Shown one piece after another: positions 25,060 to 34,794 of a DNA stretch of 41,233 bases. The number at the start of each line of letters is the position of its first letter. Position 1 is the first letter of the stretch. The DNA lies in NCBI GenBank assembly GCA_903844215.1, contig CAIMSP010000026.1:1-41233 (forward strand), given 5' to 3'. This stretch comes from an uncultured beta proteobacterium (GTDB lineage: Bacteria; Pseudomonadota; Gammaproteobacteria; Burkholderiales; Burkholderiaceae_C). Under the pieces are notes generated by a model. It saw nothing but the letters and a program-made list of their open reading frames with translations, was not told the DNA's origin and ran no database searches. A program made the position numbers and the translations under genes.

Positions 25060-25140
25060 TAACGAACAGCGCTTATCTGCCGGGCTGAGATGCTGAAAGA
25101 AACCAAGATACCTCCTCGCGGCTGATAAACCTTGTTGGAT
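25057..25140 (-). other. possible degenerate attC-like site
   Basis: On the minus strand the element starts with ATCCAAC (plus 25134-25140), matching RYYYAAC, and ends with GTTAGTG (plus 25057-25063), which keeps GTTAG but not the full GTTRRRY. In between, TTATCTGCCG (25073-25082) pairs with CGGCTGATAA (25119-25128) with one mismatch. The length of 84 bases and the position at the head of the minus-strand gene set are right for attC, but the two end boxes pair at only four of seven bases. Confidence 0.3.
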
Positions 25141-25462
25141 TGAACCGCGTGCTCAGGCGGTCACGATAGCTTAGCGCAATTTTCTGCGATTTCACGCAAA
25201 ATTAGAGAGCAGCTCTAAGTGACCGCTTCCGCTGCGTACTTGACTTCCAAAAGTTATAGGTGAATGACTCCCAACAGCCCGCAGGAGTCCTCTGCCCGCG
25301 CTGTTGCCTGTCGTTCAATTTGCTTTTCTTGCGCGCATCTGCGGCCTGCTCACCAAGCTCGCGCTCACGCTGACGCTCCGAGGGTCTGCCCTAGGGTGAC
25401 GGCGGCGGTCTTGAAGGTACGATGCGGCGGGTCCGAGTTGTCACAGCCTAAGGAGAATTGGC
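25060..25462. other. gene-free stretch before the second peptide importer
   Basis: 403 bases with no coding frame that I trust. The left part holds the degenerate attC-like hairpin (25057-25140). An imperfect AT-rich inverted repeat lies at 25179-25203 (AATTTT..GCG and CGCAAAATT). The promoter of the importer operon must lie in the right part, but I cannot place convincing -35/-10 boxes; TTGACT (about 25239-25244) is the best -35 lookalike. Confidence 0.5.
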
Positions 25463-27253
25463 ATGCAAGAACGTGAAATGATTGCACTGATCGAAAACGT
25501 GCGCAGCGGGGAGTTGCCGCGACGCAGCTTCATCCAGAAGATGGTGGCGCTGGGTCTGACAGCGCCCATGGCCTCGATGATGTTGATGCATTCGGGCATC
25601 GCACAGGTCGTGAATGCGCCGGTGTACAAGCCGACCAAGCGCGGCGGCGGCGGCGTGCTGAAGGTCCTTTGGTGGCAGGGTGCGACGCTGCTGCAGCCGC
25701 ACTTCGCCGCCGGCACCAAGGATCAGGAAGGCTCGCGCATCTTTTACGAACCGCTGGCGGTCTGGGACAACGAGGGCAACCTGGTGCCGATCCTGGCGAC
25801 CGAAATTCCCACGCGCGCCAACGGTGGCCTGAGCGCCGACGGCAAGTCCGTCACCTGGAAGCTCAAGAAAGGCGTGACCTGGCACGATGGCCAGCCGTTC
25901 ACGGCCGACGACTGCGTGTTCACCTGGGAGTACGCGCGCGACCCCGCGACCGCTGCCGTGACCTCGGGTATCTACAAGGACGTGAAGGTCGAGAAGATCG
26001 ATTCGCACACGATCCGCGTGAACTACTCCAAACCCTCGCCGTTCTGGGCCACGGCCTTTGTCGCGGCCGAAGGGATGATCATCCCCAAGCATTTGTTCGC
26101 GCCCTACATCGGCGCCAAGTCGCGCGAAGCGCCGGCCAACTTGAAACCGGTCGGCACCGGTCCCTACAAGTTTGTCGATTTCAAGCCGGGCGATATGGTG
26201 CGCGGTGAGATCAACACGAACTACCATGTGGCCAACCGCCCGTTCTTCGACAGCATCGAGATGAAAGGCGGCGGAGACGCGGCGTCGGCCGCGCGCGCGG
26301 TGCTGCAGACCGGCGAGTACGACTACGCCTGGAACCTGCAGGTGGAAGACGAAGTGCTCAAGCGCATGGAGGCCGGCGGCAAGGGCCGCTCGCAGATCAT
26401 CCCCAGCGGCGACATCGAGTTCATCCAGCTCAACCCGACCGACCCGGTGGCCGAGGTCGATGGCGAGCGCTCCAGCATCAAGACCCGGCACTTTGCCTTC
26501 ACCGAGCCGGCTGTGCGCCAGGCCATGGGGCTGCTGGCCGACCGCAAGAGCATTCAGGAGTTCATCTACGGTCGCACCGGCATCGCCACGAGCAACTTCG
26601 TGAACAACCCGCCGCGCTTTCGCTCGCCCAACACCAAGTGGGAATTCAACATCGACAAGGCGAACCAATTGCTCGACGGCGCCGGCTGGAAACGCGGTGC
26701 CGACGGCATCCGCGAAAAGGGCGGCAAGAAGATGAAGTTCGTGTTCCAGACCTCGGTCAACGGCATCAGGCAGAAGGAACAGGCGGTCATCAAGCAGTCG
26801 TGCCAGAAGGCCGGCATTGAGCTGGAGCTCAAATCGGTCACGGCTGCGGTGTTCTTCTCGTCTGACGTGGCGAACCCCGACACCTACGGCAAGCTCTACT
26901 GCGATATGCAGATGTACACCACGACCATGACGCAGCCCGACGCCGAGCGTTTCATGGACCAGTACCTGACCCGGGAAATCTCATCCAAGGCGAACAAGTG
27001 GCAAGGCCGCAATATCTGCCGCTGGCAGAACGCCGAGTACGACAAGATCTATGCCCAGGGCGAAGCCGAGCTCGACCCCGTGAAGCGCGCCGGGCTGTTC
27101 ATCCGCCTGAACGACATGGTGGTGAACGACGGCGTCATCATCCCGCTGATCAGCCGACCGCGCGTGCGCGGCAGCGCGCTCAACCTGGTGACCACGCTGT
27201 CGGGCTGGGACCTGGATTTTGCGCAGTTGCAGAACTGGTACCGCGAAGCCTGA
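25463..27253 (+). CDS. ABC transporter substrate-binding protein, family 5, with Tat-like signal
   Basis: 596 residues, larger than the binding protein at 331 and clearly of the SBP_bac_5 peptide-binding family. The N-terminus has 'PRRSFIQK' (19-26) followed by a hydrophobic stretch, which fits a twin-arginine signal, so the protein may be exported folded. Family stretches are 'VTWKLKKGVTWHDGQPFTAD', 'DCVFTWEYARDP', 'LKPVGTGPYKFVDFKPGD' and 'AYDKIYAQGEAELDPVKRA'-like (here 'EYDKIYAQ'). AAGGAGA lies about six bases before ATG 25463. It heads a five-gene importer operon followed by an amidohydrolase. The ligand is unknown; a peptide or acylated amino acid is suggested by the neighbours. Confidence 0.92.
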   Translation: MQEREMIALIENVRSGELPRRSFIQKMVALGLTAPMASMMLMHSGIAQVVNAPVYKPTKRGGGGVLKVLWWQGATLLQPHFAAGTKDQEGSRIFYEPLAVWDNEGNLVPILATEIPTRANGGLSADGKSVTWKLKKGVTWHDGQPFTADDCVFTWEYARDPATAAVTSGIYKDVKVEKIDSHTIRVNYSKPSPFWATAFVAAEGMIIPKHLFAPYIGAKSREAPANLKPVGTGPYKFVDFKPGDMVRGEINTNYHVANRPFFDSIEMKGGGDAASAARAVLQTGEYDYAWNLQVEDEVLKRMEAGGKGRSQIIPSGDIEFIQLNPTDPVAEVDGERSSIKTRHFAFTEPAVRQAMGLLADRKSIQEFIYGRTGIATSNFVNNPPRFRSPNTKWEFNIDKANQLLDGAGWKRGADGIREKGGKKMKFVFQTSVNGIRQKEQAVIKQSCQKAGIELELKSVTAAVFFSSDVANPDTYGKLYCDMQMYTTTMTQPDAERFMDQYLTREISSKANKWQGRNICRWQNAEYDKIYAQGEAELDPVKRAGLFIRLNDMVVNDGVIIPLISRPRVRGSALNLVTTLSGWDLDFAQLQNWYREA

Positions 27254-27279
27254 TGCAGCTGCCCTTGTAGGAGGCGGCC

Positions 27280-28239
27280 GTGGGTCGCTACATCCTTCGG
27301 CGCCTGTTGCTGGCGCTGCCCAGCGTACTGGGCATCAGCGTGGTGCTGTTCACCGTGCTGGCGCTGGCGCCCGGGGATCCGTTCGAGGAACTGGCGACGA
27401 ACCCGAACGTGCCGGCCGAGGTGCGGCAAATGCTGCGCCTCAAGTTCGGGCTGGACGACCCCATCTGGCAGCGCTATTTCCATTGGCTGGCCGCCATGTT
27501 GCAGGGCGACTGGGGCTTCTCCTTCATCAGCCGCGTCGATGTGGACCACCTGATCATGCAGCGCATGCCCGTGACCTTGGCGGTGATCGGCGCGTCGCAA
27601 CTGCTGGCACTCTTGATCGCGCTGCCCGTGGGCATCTATTCCGCCGCCAAGCCCTACTCCTGGTTCGACCGCATCGCCAGCACGCTGGCCTTCGTCGGTT
27701 TTTCGCTGCCGACTTTCTTCACCGGGCTGCTGATGATCCTGCTGTTCTCGATCAAGCTCGACTGGCTGCCCTTCGTGTACCGCTCCGACCTCACCGCCAC
27801 CGGCGCTCAATGGTGGTGGCAGCAGTTGCGCCAGTCCATCATGCCGGTGGCCGTGCTGGGCCTGTTCCAGGGCGCGAGCTGGACGCGCTATGTGCGCTCG
27901 GCCATGCTCGACGTGATCCGCATGGACTATGTCACGACGGCGCGCAGCAAGGGCCTCAAGGAGCGCGTCGTCGTCATGAAACATGTGGTGCGCAACGCGC
28001 TCATTCCCGTGGTGACGCTGGTGGCCTTGCAGATGCCCGCGATCTTCGGCGGCGCCATCGTCACCGAACAGATCTTTCGCATCCCCGGCATCGGCTCGCT
28101 GCTGATCGACGCGATCCTGCGCAACGACACGCCCGTGATCATGGGCGTGACCTTCGTGTTCGCCTGCCTGGTGATCTTTTTCAACCTGATTGCAGATCTG
28201 CTCTATGGCTGGCTTGACCCCCGCATCTCCTACCGTTAA
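27280..28239 (+). CDS. ABC transporter permease (DppB type)
   Basis: 319 residues starting with GTG 27280, preceded by TAGGAGGC. It has six hydrophobic segments. The N-terminal 'YILRRLLLALPSVLGISVVL' (4-23) is the typical DppB first helix, 'LKFGLDDPIWQRYFHWL' follows, and the EAA loop is at about 217-237 ('YVTTARSKGLKERVVVMKHV'). It forms the membrane channel with the next gene's product, whose start lies 35 bases inside this gene. Confidence 0.92.
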   Translation: MGRYILRRLLLALPSVLGISVVLFTVLALAPGDPFEELATNPNVPAEVRQMLRLKFGLDDPIWQRYFHWLAAMLQGDWGFSFISRVDVDHLIMQRMPVTLAVIGASQLLALLIALPVGIYSAAKPYSWFDRIASTLAFVGFSLPTFFTGLLMILLFSIKLDWLPFVYRSDLTATGAQWWWQQLRQSIMPVAVLGLFQGASWTRYVRSAMLDVIRMDYVTTARSKGLKERVVVMKHVVRNALIPVVTLVALQMPAIFGGAIVTEQIFRIPGIGSLLIDAILRNDTPVIMGVTFVFACLVIFFNLIADLLYGWLDPRISYR

Positions 28240-29131
28240 GCCTGCGCCTGCTCGGCAGCTCTCGCTGGCGCGCGAGTCTTGGCGGCGTTTTCGCCGCCAC
28301 AAGATGGCCCTGCTGAGCCTGGCCGTGTTGCTCTGCATGGTGCTGCTGGTCGTGTTGGGGCCGGTGTTGTGGACGCTGGCAATCAACGACATCGATTTCA
28401 GCGCGCGCCTGAAGGGCCCGTCGTTGGCGCACCCGCTGGGCACGGACGATCTGGGGCAAGACCTGCTGGCGCGCATGCTCTACGGCGGGCGTATCTCGAT
28501 GGCGGTGGGACTGGCGGCGATGTCGATGGCGCTGTTTGTGGGCGTCACCATCGGCGCCATCGCCGGCATTTCGCGCGGCCCCGTGGATGCGGCGCTGATG
28601 TGGCTGACCGACCTGTTCCTGTCGTTGCCGCAACTGCCGCTGCTGCTGCTGCTGATCTACCTGTTTCGCGAGGGCCTGAAGTCGCTGTTCGGGCCCGAGG
28701 TCGGTGTGTTCATCCTGATCGTGCTGGTGATCGGTGGCTTTCGCTGGATGCCGGTGGCGCGCCTGGTGCGCGCGCAGTTCTTCTCGCTGCGCGAAAAAGA
28801 GTACGTCGAGGCCGCGCGCGCCCTGGGCGCCTCGACCACGCGCGTGGTGCTGCGCCACATCCTGCCCAACACGCTGGGACCGGTGATCGTCGCGGGCACC
28901 ATCGACGTGGCCGCGGCCATCATCGCCGAGTCCACGCTGTCGTTCCTGGGGCTGGGCTTTCCGCCCGACATTCCGACCTGGGGTCGCATCCTGTTCGACA
29001 GCAAGGACTACCTGGACATTGCGCCGCACTGGGCCCTGTTCCCCGGCAGCGCGATCTTCCTGGCGGTGCTGACCATCAATTTCATTGGCGACGGGCTGCG
29101 CGACGCGCTCGATCCGCGCAAGGTGATGTGA
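28205..29131 (+). CDS. ABC transporter permease (DppC type)
   Basis: 308 residues. The conserved C-subunit region 'HPLGTDDLGQDLLARMLYGG' is at 76-95, the EAA loop at about 200-221 ('YVEAARALGASTTRVVLRHI'), and the end is 'NFIGDGLRDALDP'. ATG 28205 gives a 35-base overlap with the upstream permease gene, longer than the four-base overlaps elsewhere in the window; a TTG at 28190 would overlap even more. The N-terminal tail contains Pro/Ala-rich sequence before the first membrane helix (about 35-55). Confidence 0.92.
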   Translation: MAGLTPASPTVKPAPARQLSLARESWRRFRRHKMALLSLAVLLCMVLLVVLGPVLWTLAINDIDFSARLKGPSLAHPLGTDDLGQDLLARMLYGGRISMAVGLAAMSMALFVGVTIGAIAGISRGPVDAALMWLTDLFLSLPQLPLLLLLIYLFREGLKSLFGPEVGVFILIVLVIGGFRWMPVARLVRAQFFSLREKEYVEAARALGASTTRVVLRHILPNTLGPVIVAGTIDVAAAIIAESTLSFLGLGFPPDIPTWGRILFDSKDYLDIAPHWALFPGSAIFLAVLTINFIGDGLRDALDPRKVM

Positions 29132-29133
29132 GC

Positions 29134-30125
<992 letters not shown>

Positions 30126-30129
<4 letters not shown>

Positions 30130-31100
30130 CCGAGCCGCTGCTGCGCGTGAAGAATCTGGTCAAGCAGTTCCCGATCACGGGTGGAATGCTGGGTCGCGTC
30201 GTGGACAAGGTGCACGCGGTTGACGGCGTGAGCTTCGAGATCAAGGCCGGCGAGACGCTGGGCGTCGTGGGCGAGTCGGGCTGTGGCAAGAGCACGACCG
30301 GGCGCTGCATCCTGCGCCTGATCGAACCGAGCTCGGGCGAGGTCTGGTTCGAAGGCAAGAACGTCACCGCCATGGGCAAGCAGGAACTGCGTGCCATGTC
30401 GCGCGACATGCAGATCATTTTCCAGGACCCCTACGCCTCGCTGAACCCGCGCATGAGCGCAGGCGCCATCGTGGGCGAGGCGCTGACGATCCACAAGCTG
30501 ACCCGCAGCGCCGGCGAATACCAGGACCGCATCGTCGAACTGCTGGAGACCGTGGGGCTGAACGCCGACCACATGCAGCGTTACCCGCACGAATTCTCCG
30601 GCGGCCAGCGCCAGCGCATCGGCATTGCGCGCGCCCTCGCGGTGAACCCCAAGCTCATCGTCTGCGACGAGGCCGTGTCGGCGCTGGACGTGTCGATCCA
30701 GGCGCAGGTGATCAACCTGCTGGAAGACCTGCAGTCCCAGTTCAACCTGACCTATCTGTTCATCGCACACGACCTGGCCGTGGTCGAGCACATCAGCGAC
30801 CGGGTGGCCGTGATGTACCTGGGGCGCATCGTGGAGCTTGCCAGCGCGCGCGACCTGTATTCGAATCCGCTGCACCCCTACACCCAGGCACTGCTGTCGG
30901 CGATTCCGGTGCCGGACCCGCGCTTCAAGCGCCAACGCATCGCGCTCCAGGGCGATGTGCCGAGCCCGATCCATCCACCCTCGGGCTGCCACTTCCACCC
31001 GCGTTGCCCGGCGGCGCAATTCCCGCTGTGCAGCACCGAGGCGCCGCAACTCAAACCCAGCGCCGATGGCCATTGGGCGGCCTGCCACTTATGCGCCTGA
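30126..31100 (+). CDS. ABC transporter ATP-binding protein (DppF type)
   Basis: 324 residues. Walker [10 protein letters not shown] is at 49-57, the signature FSGGQ at 157-161 and Walker B LIVCDE at 177-182, followed by '[11 protein letters not shown]' and '[18 protein letters not shown]'. '[16 protein letters not shown]' is typical of DppF Q-loops. The C-terminal extension with '[11 protein letters not shown]' is complete. ATG 30126 overlaps the upstream stop (ATGA). Together with 29134 it powers the importer. Confidence 0.94.
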
Positions 31101-31111
31101 CCGGAGCCGCC

Positions 31112-31999
31112 ATGAACACTGCCCGCATCTTCAAGATCCATGCACCCGCAGGCGCCAGCAGCGCGCTGGTGTTCGACTCGCCGCACTCGGGGCAAGACTA
31201 TCCCGACGACTTCGGCTCGGTGCTGAGCCAGACGCAACTGCGCAGCACCGAGGACTGTTTCGTGCACGAGCTCTACGCCGGCGCACCGGAGCACGGTGCC
31301 CACCTGCTGGAGGCGCTGTTTCCCCGCAGCTACATCGACCCGAACCGGTCTGCGGGCGACATCGACCTGGAACTGCTCGATGGCCCCTGGCCGCACCACT
31401 ACGAACCCAGCGGCAAAGCCAGGCTGGGCAAGGCCCTGGTGTGGCGCAATCTGGATGACGCCACGCCGATCTACGCGGGCAAGCTCAGCGTGGCAACGGT
31501 GCTGCATCGCATCACGCACTACCTGACGCCCTACCAGTCGGCGCTCAAGGCGCTGCTGGACCAGGCGCATGCCGCACACGGCGTCGTCTATCACGTCAAC
31601 TGCCATTCCATGGACCCGGTGGGCAACGTGATGGCCGAGGGTGGGGCGGGCGCTGTTCGTGCCGACGTGGTGCTCGGAGACCGCGACGGCACGACTTGCG
31701 CGGGCGCCTTCACGCAGGCGGTTGCCGCCTTCTTCGATGCACGCGGCTACTCGGTGGCGATCAACAAGCCCTACAAGGGCGTCGAGCTGGTGCGCATGTT
31801 CTCGGCGCCGCACGCGGGTCGGCACAGTTTGCAGATCGAACTCAACAAGAGCCTTTATTTGCGCGCGGGAACGCTGGAGCGCAGTGGGGGTTTTGAGCGG
31901 CTCAAGGCGGACTTGGATGGGCTCGCGCGCGAACTGGTTCGGTACGCGACAGCCCCCGCGCAGCAAGCGCACAACGGAGCGCTGCCGCCACCGCTTTGA
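31112..31999 (+). CDS. N-formylglutamate amidohydrolase family protein
   Basis: 295 residues of the FGase family, which hydrolyses N-formylglutamate to formate and glutamate in histidine breakdown; relatives act on other N-acyl amino acids. Characteristic stretches are 'ALVFDSPHSGQDYPDDF' near residue 17, 'YIDPNRSAGDIDLELL', 'VYHVNCHSMDPVG' with a likely metal or catalytic His pair, 'KPYKGVELVRMFSAP' and 'LQIELNKSLYL'. It begins 11 bases after the importer's last ATPase gene and should be on the same transcript. The context suggests it processes the imported compound. No other hut gene is in the window, so a role in histidine use is not supported here. Confidence 0.87.
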   Translation: MNTARIFKIHAPAGASSALVFDSPHSGQDYPDDFGSVLSQTQLRSTEDCFVHELYAGAPEHGAHLLEALFPRSYIDPNRSAGDIDLELLDGPWPHHYEPSGKARLGKALVWRNLDDATPIYAGKLSVATVLHRITHYLTPYQSALKALLDQAHAAHGVVYHVNCHSMDPVGNVMAEGGAGAVRADVVLGDRDGTTCAGAFTQAVAAFFDARGYSVAINKPYKGVELVRMFSAPHAGRHSLQIELNKSLYLRAGTLERSGGFERLKADLDGLARELVRYATAPAQQAHNGALPPPL

Positions 32000-32089
32000 A
32001 GCGGCGCAACGGGGTCGCAAGATCGGCAAGACCGTGCCGGCGCGACGTTCGGCGCTCGCGGCCCAGGCATGGGGCGCCGCCTTGCAAAG

Positions 32090-33604
32090 TCATCCCGGAG
32101 TTTGCTCTAGGCCCAGGCGCGGAAGATAGCGTGGCGCCTGGCGCGCGCGGGTCAGCTGTTCGAACGCGTAGGCCAGCCCCAGCAGTTTTCTTTCACTCCA
32201 GGCTTCGGCAAAAAAGCTCAGGCCCAACGGCAGTCCCTGCACATCGCCCGCCGGGATGCTGATGCTCGGCGTTCCGGCAGCGGCGGCCGGCGAACTGCTG
32301 GCGCCCAGGCTGCGCTCAGCCCGCCGCAGATCACTGACCCCGGCGGGGCCGCAGGTGGGCGCAAGCAGCGCGTCAAGCCGGTGCTCACGCAGCACCGCTG
32401 CGATGCCCTGGGTGCGCGCGATGCGCCGCAGGGTGGCCAGCGCCTCAAGGTAATCGCTGTCGCTCAACGGCCCCTTGGCCTGCGACATCAGAAAGAGGTC
32501 CTGACTGAACCAGGGCATCTCGAGCGCCGCGTGCTCCTGGTTGAAGGCGATGATGTCGGCCAGGCTTCGTACTCGCGCGCCCGGCCCGAGCGCGTGCAAA
32601 TAGGCGTTCATGCCGGCTTTCATTTCATACAGCAGCACGGTCCGCTTGGCGGCGCCCATGGCAGCGAGTTGCGGCAAGGCGACGGGGTCGATCAGCACCG
32701 CGCCGGCCTGGCTCAAGGCCGCCAGCGCCTGCCCGTAAACCGGCTCTGCGTCTTCGTGAAAGCCGAAGAATTGACGCGCCACCCCCAGGCGCGCACCGCG
32801 CAGCGCCTGCGGGTCGAGCGCGCCGGCGTAGTCGCCCAAAGCCGACTCCGCGCTCTCAGGCATCGCCCCATCCATCGGATCACGGCCCGTCATGGCGCCC
32901 AGCAGCAAGGCGCAGTCGCGCACATTGCGCGCCATGGGACCGGGTGTATCCAGGCTGTGCGACAGCGGGATCACGCCGCAGCGGCTGACGAGGCCCACCG
33001 TGGGCTTGAGTCCGACGATGCCGCAGACCGATGCCGGACTCAGAATCGAGCCGTCGGTCTCGGTTCCCACGGCCGCGGCGCAGAGCGAGGCGGCCACTGC
33101 CACGGCGCAGCCTGAGCTCGAGCCCGAAGCGCTGCGGTCCAGCACGTAGGGGTTGCGCGTGAGTCCGCCGCGCGCACTCCAACCGCTGCGGCTTTGCAGA
33201 CTGCGCCCGTTGCTCCACTCGCTCATATTGGCCTTGCCCAGAAGCACCGCGCCTGCGGCGCGCAAGCGCTGCACGACGAAGGCGTCCCGCGCTACCCGCG
33301 AGCCCAGCAGCGCCAGCGAACCCGCCGTGGTTTGCATGCGGTCGAGCGTGGCGATGTTGTCCTTGAGCAGCACCGGGATGCCGTGCAGCGGTCCGCGTGC
33401 ACCGCGCTGGCGGCGCTCGGCGTCCAGGTCCTGTGCGATCTGCTCGGCGTCGGGGTTGAGTTCGAGCACGCTGCGCAACGCCGGTCCGCAGCGGTCCAGC
33501 GTCTGTATGCGCTGCCGGTACTGCGTCACCAAGTTCAGCGCATCGGTGCGGCCCGCCGCCAGCTCGTGCTGCAGTTCCCAGAGGGCGCGCTCCTCGACGT
33601 TCAA
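32090..33604 (-). CDS. amidase (amidase-signature family)
   Basis: 504 residues. The Ser-cisSer-Lys amidase fold is shown by Lys81 in 'GIPVLLKDNI', the Ser-rich 'SASGSSSGCAVAVAA' (cis-Ser near 162) and the nucleophile Ser186 in 'GTETDGSILSPASVCGIVGL'. The family usually has TGGS where this protein has TDGS. 'PLSHSLDTPGPMARNVRDCA' and the C-terminal 'GLPLGLSFFAEAWSERKLLG' are typical. The start is TTG 33604, overlapping the upstream TGA (TTGA) with GAGG about nine bases before it. It is downstream of and coupled to the serine hydrolase. It converges on the formylglutamate amidohydrolase gene. The amide substrate is unknown. Confidence 0.9.
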   Translation of the reverse strand: MNVEERALWELQHELAAGRTDALNLVTQYRQRIQTLDRCGPALRSVLELNPDAEQIAQDLDAERRQRGARGPLHGIPVLLKDNIATLDRMQTTAGSLALLGSRVARDAFVVQRLRAAGAVLLGKANMSEWSNGRSLQSRSGWSARGGLTRNPYVLDRSASGSSSGCAVAVAASLCAAAVGTETDGSILSPASVCGIVGLKPTVGLVSRCGVIPLSHSLDTPGPMARNVRDCALLLGAMTGRDPMDGAMPESAESALGDYAGALDPQALRGARLGVARQFFGFHEDAEPVYGQALAALSQAGAVLIDPVALPQLAAMGAAKRTVLLYEMKAGMNAYLHALGPGARVRSLADIIAFNQEHAALEMPWFSQDLFLMSQAKGPLSDSDYLEALATLRRIARTQGIAAVLREHRLDALLAPTCGPAGVSDLRRAERSLGASSSPAAAAGTPSISIPAGDVQGLPLGLSFFAEAWSERKLLGLAYAFEQLTRARQAPRYLPRLGLEQTPG

Positions 33605-34647
33605 CTGCCGCCCTCGAGCGCTGCCGCTGCCGCTGCCTCGAGCAGGCGCAGGTGGCGCGGGTCCGGTTCGGACTGGTTGAAGCTGCCGCAAATCGAAATG
33701 TCACGCTCCATCGAATGCAGCATGAAGCTGTTCCAATGCCCCAGGTGGCCCCAGAACAAATGGTCGGCGACGACAAAGGCCGACAGGCCGCAAGCGGTGC
33801 GCGTCTTGCGCGTGCCGCTGCCCGGCGCGGCGTCCGTTCCCTCCATCATGTGCAGCAGCGTGTCGATGTGGCGGAACACGCCGCCGCTGAGCAGACCGGT
33901 GATGAAACGATCCAGGTCCGCGGCGGTCGATACCAGGCCACCGCCGCCAAAGGTGTCAAACGATGGATTGAACCCGGCGGTGTCGATGGCCCCCGCAAAG
34001 GCATGCGATAGCGACGAACAGCGCGCCGCTTCGCGGCCTTCCAGCCAGGTGTCGGCCAGGCCCAGGGGTTCGAGCAGGCGCTCGCGGTAGGCCTGTGCCA
34101 GCGGCAGTCCCAGCACCTTTTCGATCACCATGGCCAGCAAGACGTAGCCGGTGTCGCTGTAATTCATCCCCTGCCCCGGCGCAAAGTCGGGCGCTCCGGC
34201 CTGCACGGCTTGGTCCAGCAGGTCCAACGGCGTCCACGAGCGCAAGGGGTCAAGCGCCACATGTGCCCTGAACTGGGAACAAGTCGCGTAGTCAAACAGG
34301 CCGCTACGATGCTGCAGCAATTGCTCGAGCGTGATCTGCGCGCCCCGGCATTGCCCGTCGCGCACGTGAATGCGGTCGGTCAGCCCGGGCGGCAAGTGCG
34401 CTGCCAGGCGGTCGCCCAGCGCCAGCTGGCCCTGCTCGCACAGCAGCAGCACCAGTGCCGCGGTGAAGGTCTTGGTGACGCTGGCGGTGCGAAAGGCACG
34501 GCTGCCGGGGGCCGCTGCCGCGCGGTTTGTGCCTTCCCAGCTGCTGGCGGCGCGGCGAATGCGCAGCAGCGACTCGTTCGGCAGCGCGCGCAGCAGCGCC
34601 GTCAACGCGGCCTGTTGGCTTGAAGAAATGGGGCTGGCTGCTCGCAT
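33601..34647 (-). CDS. serine hydrolase, beta-lactamase (class C/EstB/DD-peptidase) fold
   Basis: 348 residues from ATG 34647 (a TTG start at 34686 would add 13 residues). The SxxK motif is Ser56-Val-Thr-Lys59 in 'TASVTKTF', the Y-x-N-like motif is 'NYSDTGYVLL' (Tyr163), and the third motif near the C-terminus is HLGHW ('FWGHLGHWNSFM'), the HxG form common in esterases and D-aminopeptidases of this family. There is no signal peptide, so the enzyme is probably cytoplasmic. That makes a role in hydrolysing imported peptides, amides or esters more likely than antibiotic resistance. It is divergent from the MaoC-like gene at 34795 and coupled to the amidase. Confidence 0.87.
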   Translation of the reverse strand: MRAASPISSSQQAALTALLRALPNESLLRIRRAASSWEGTNRAAAAPGSRAFRTASVTKTFTAALVLLLCEQGQLALGDRLAAHLPPGLTDRIHVRDGQCRGAQITLEQLLQHRSGLFDYATCSQFRAHVALDPLRSWTPLDLLDQAVQAGAPDFAPGQGMNYSDTGYVLLAMVIEKVLGLPLAQAYRERLLEPLGLADTWLEGREAARCSSLSHAFAGAIDTAGFNPSFDTFGGGGLVSTAADLDRFITGLLSGGVFRHIDTLLHMMEGTDAAPGSGTRKTRTACGLSAFVVADHLFWGHLGHWNSFMLHSMERDISICGSFNQSEPDPRHLRLLEAAAAAALEGGS

Positions 34648-34734
34648 GGGCCTGTCGCTTCCTGTTCCGCCGTCGATTTGGGGCAAGCCCTCAGTGTAGC
34701 CAGAGGACTGCCGTGCAGCGGATTTTGATTGTAC

Positions 34735-34763
34735 TTGAATTCAAATTCAATTTGCGCTAGACT
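34735..34763 (+). promoter_or_regulatory. promoter with embedded palindrome upstream of the MaoC-ligase-oxidoreductase operon
   Basis: TTGAATT-CA-AATTCAA (34735-34750) is a perfect 7-base inverted repeat with two central bases in an AT-rich gap. Its first six bases TTGAAT can serve as a -35 box, with TAGACT (34758-34763) as -10 after exactly 17 bases. A repressor bound to the palindrome would cover the -35. Shine-Dalgarno AGGAGAT follows at 34781. No regulator gene adjoins it. Confidence 0.5.
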
Positions 34764-34794
34764 GACCACCGACGCTCACCAGGAGATCCAAGCG

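Noticed and set aside
33194..34090. Plus-strand 298-codon frame opposite the amidase and serine hydrolase
   Set aside because: It crosses the overlap of two well-supported minus-strand genes and shows only mirror composition.
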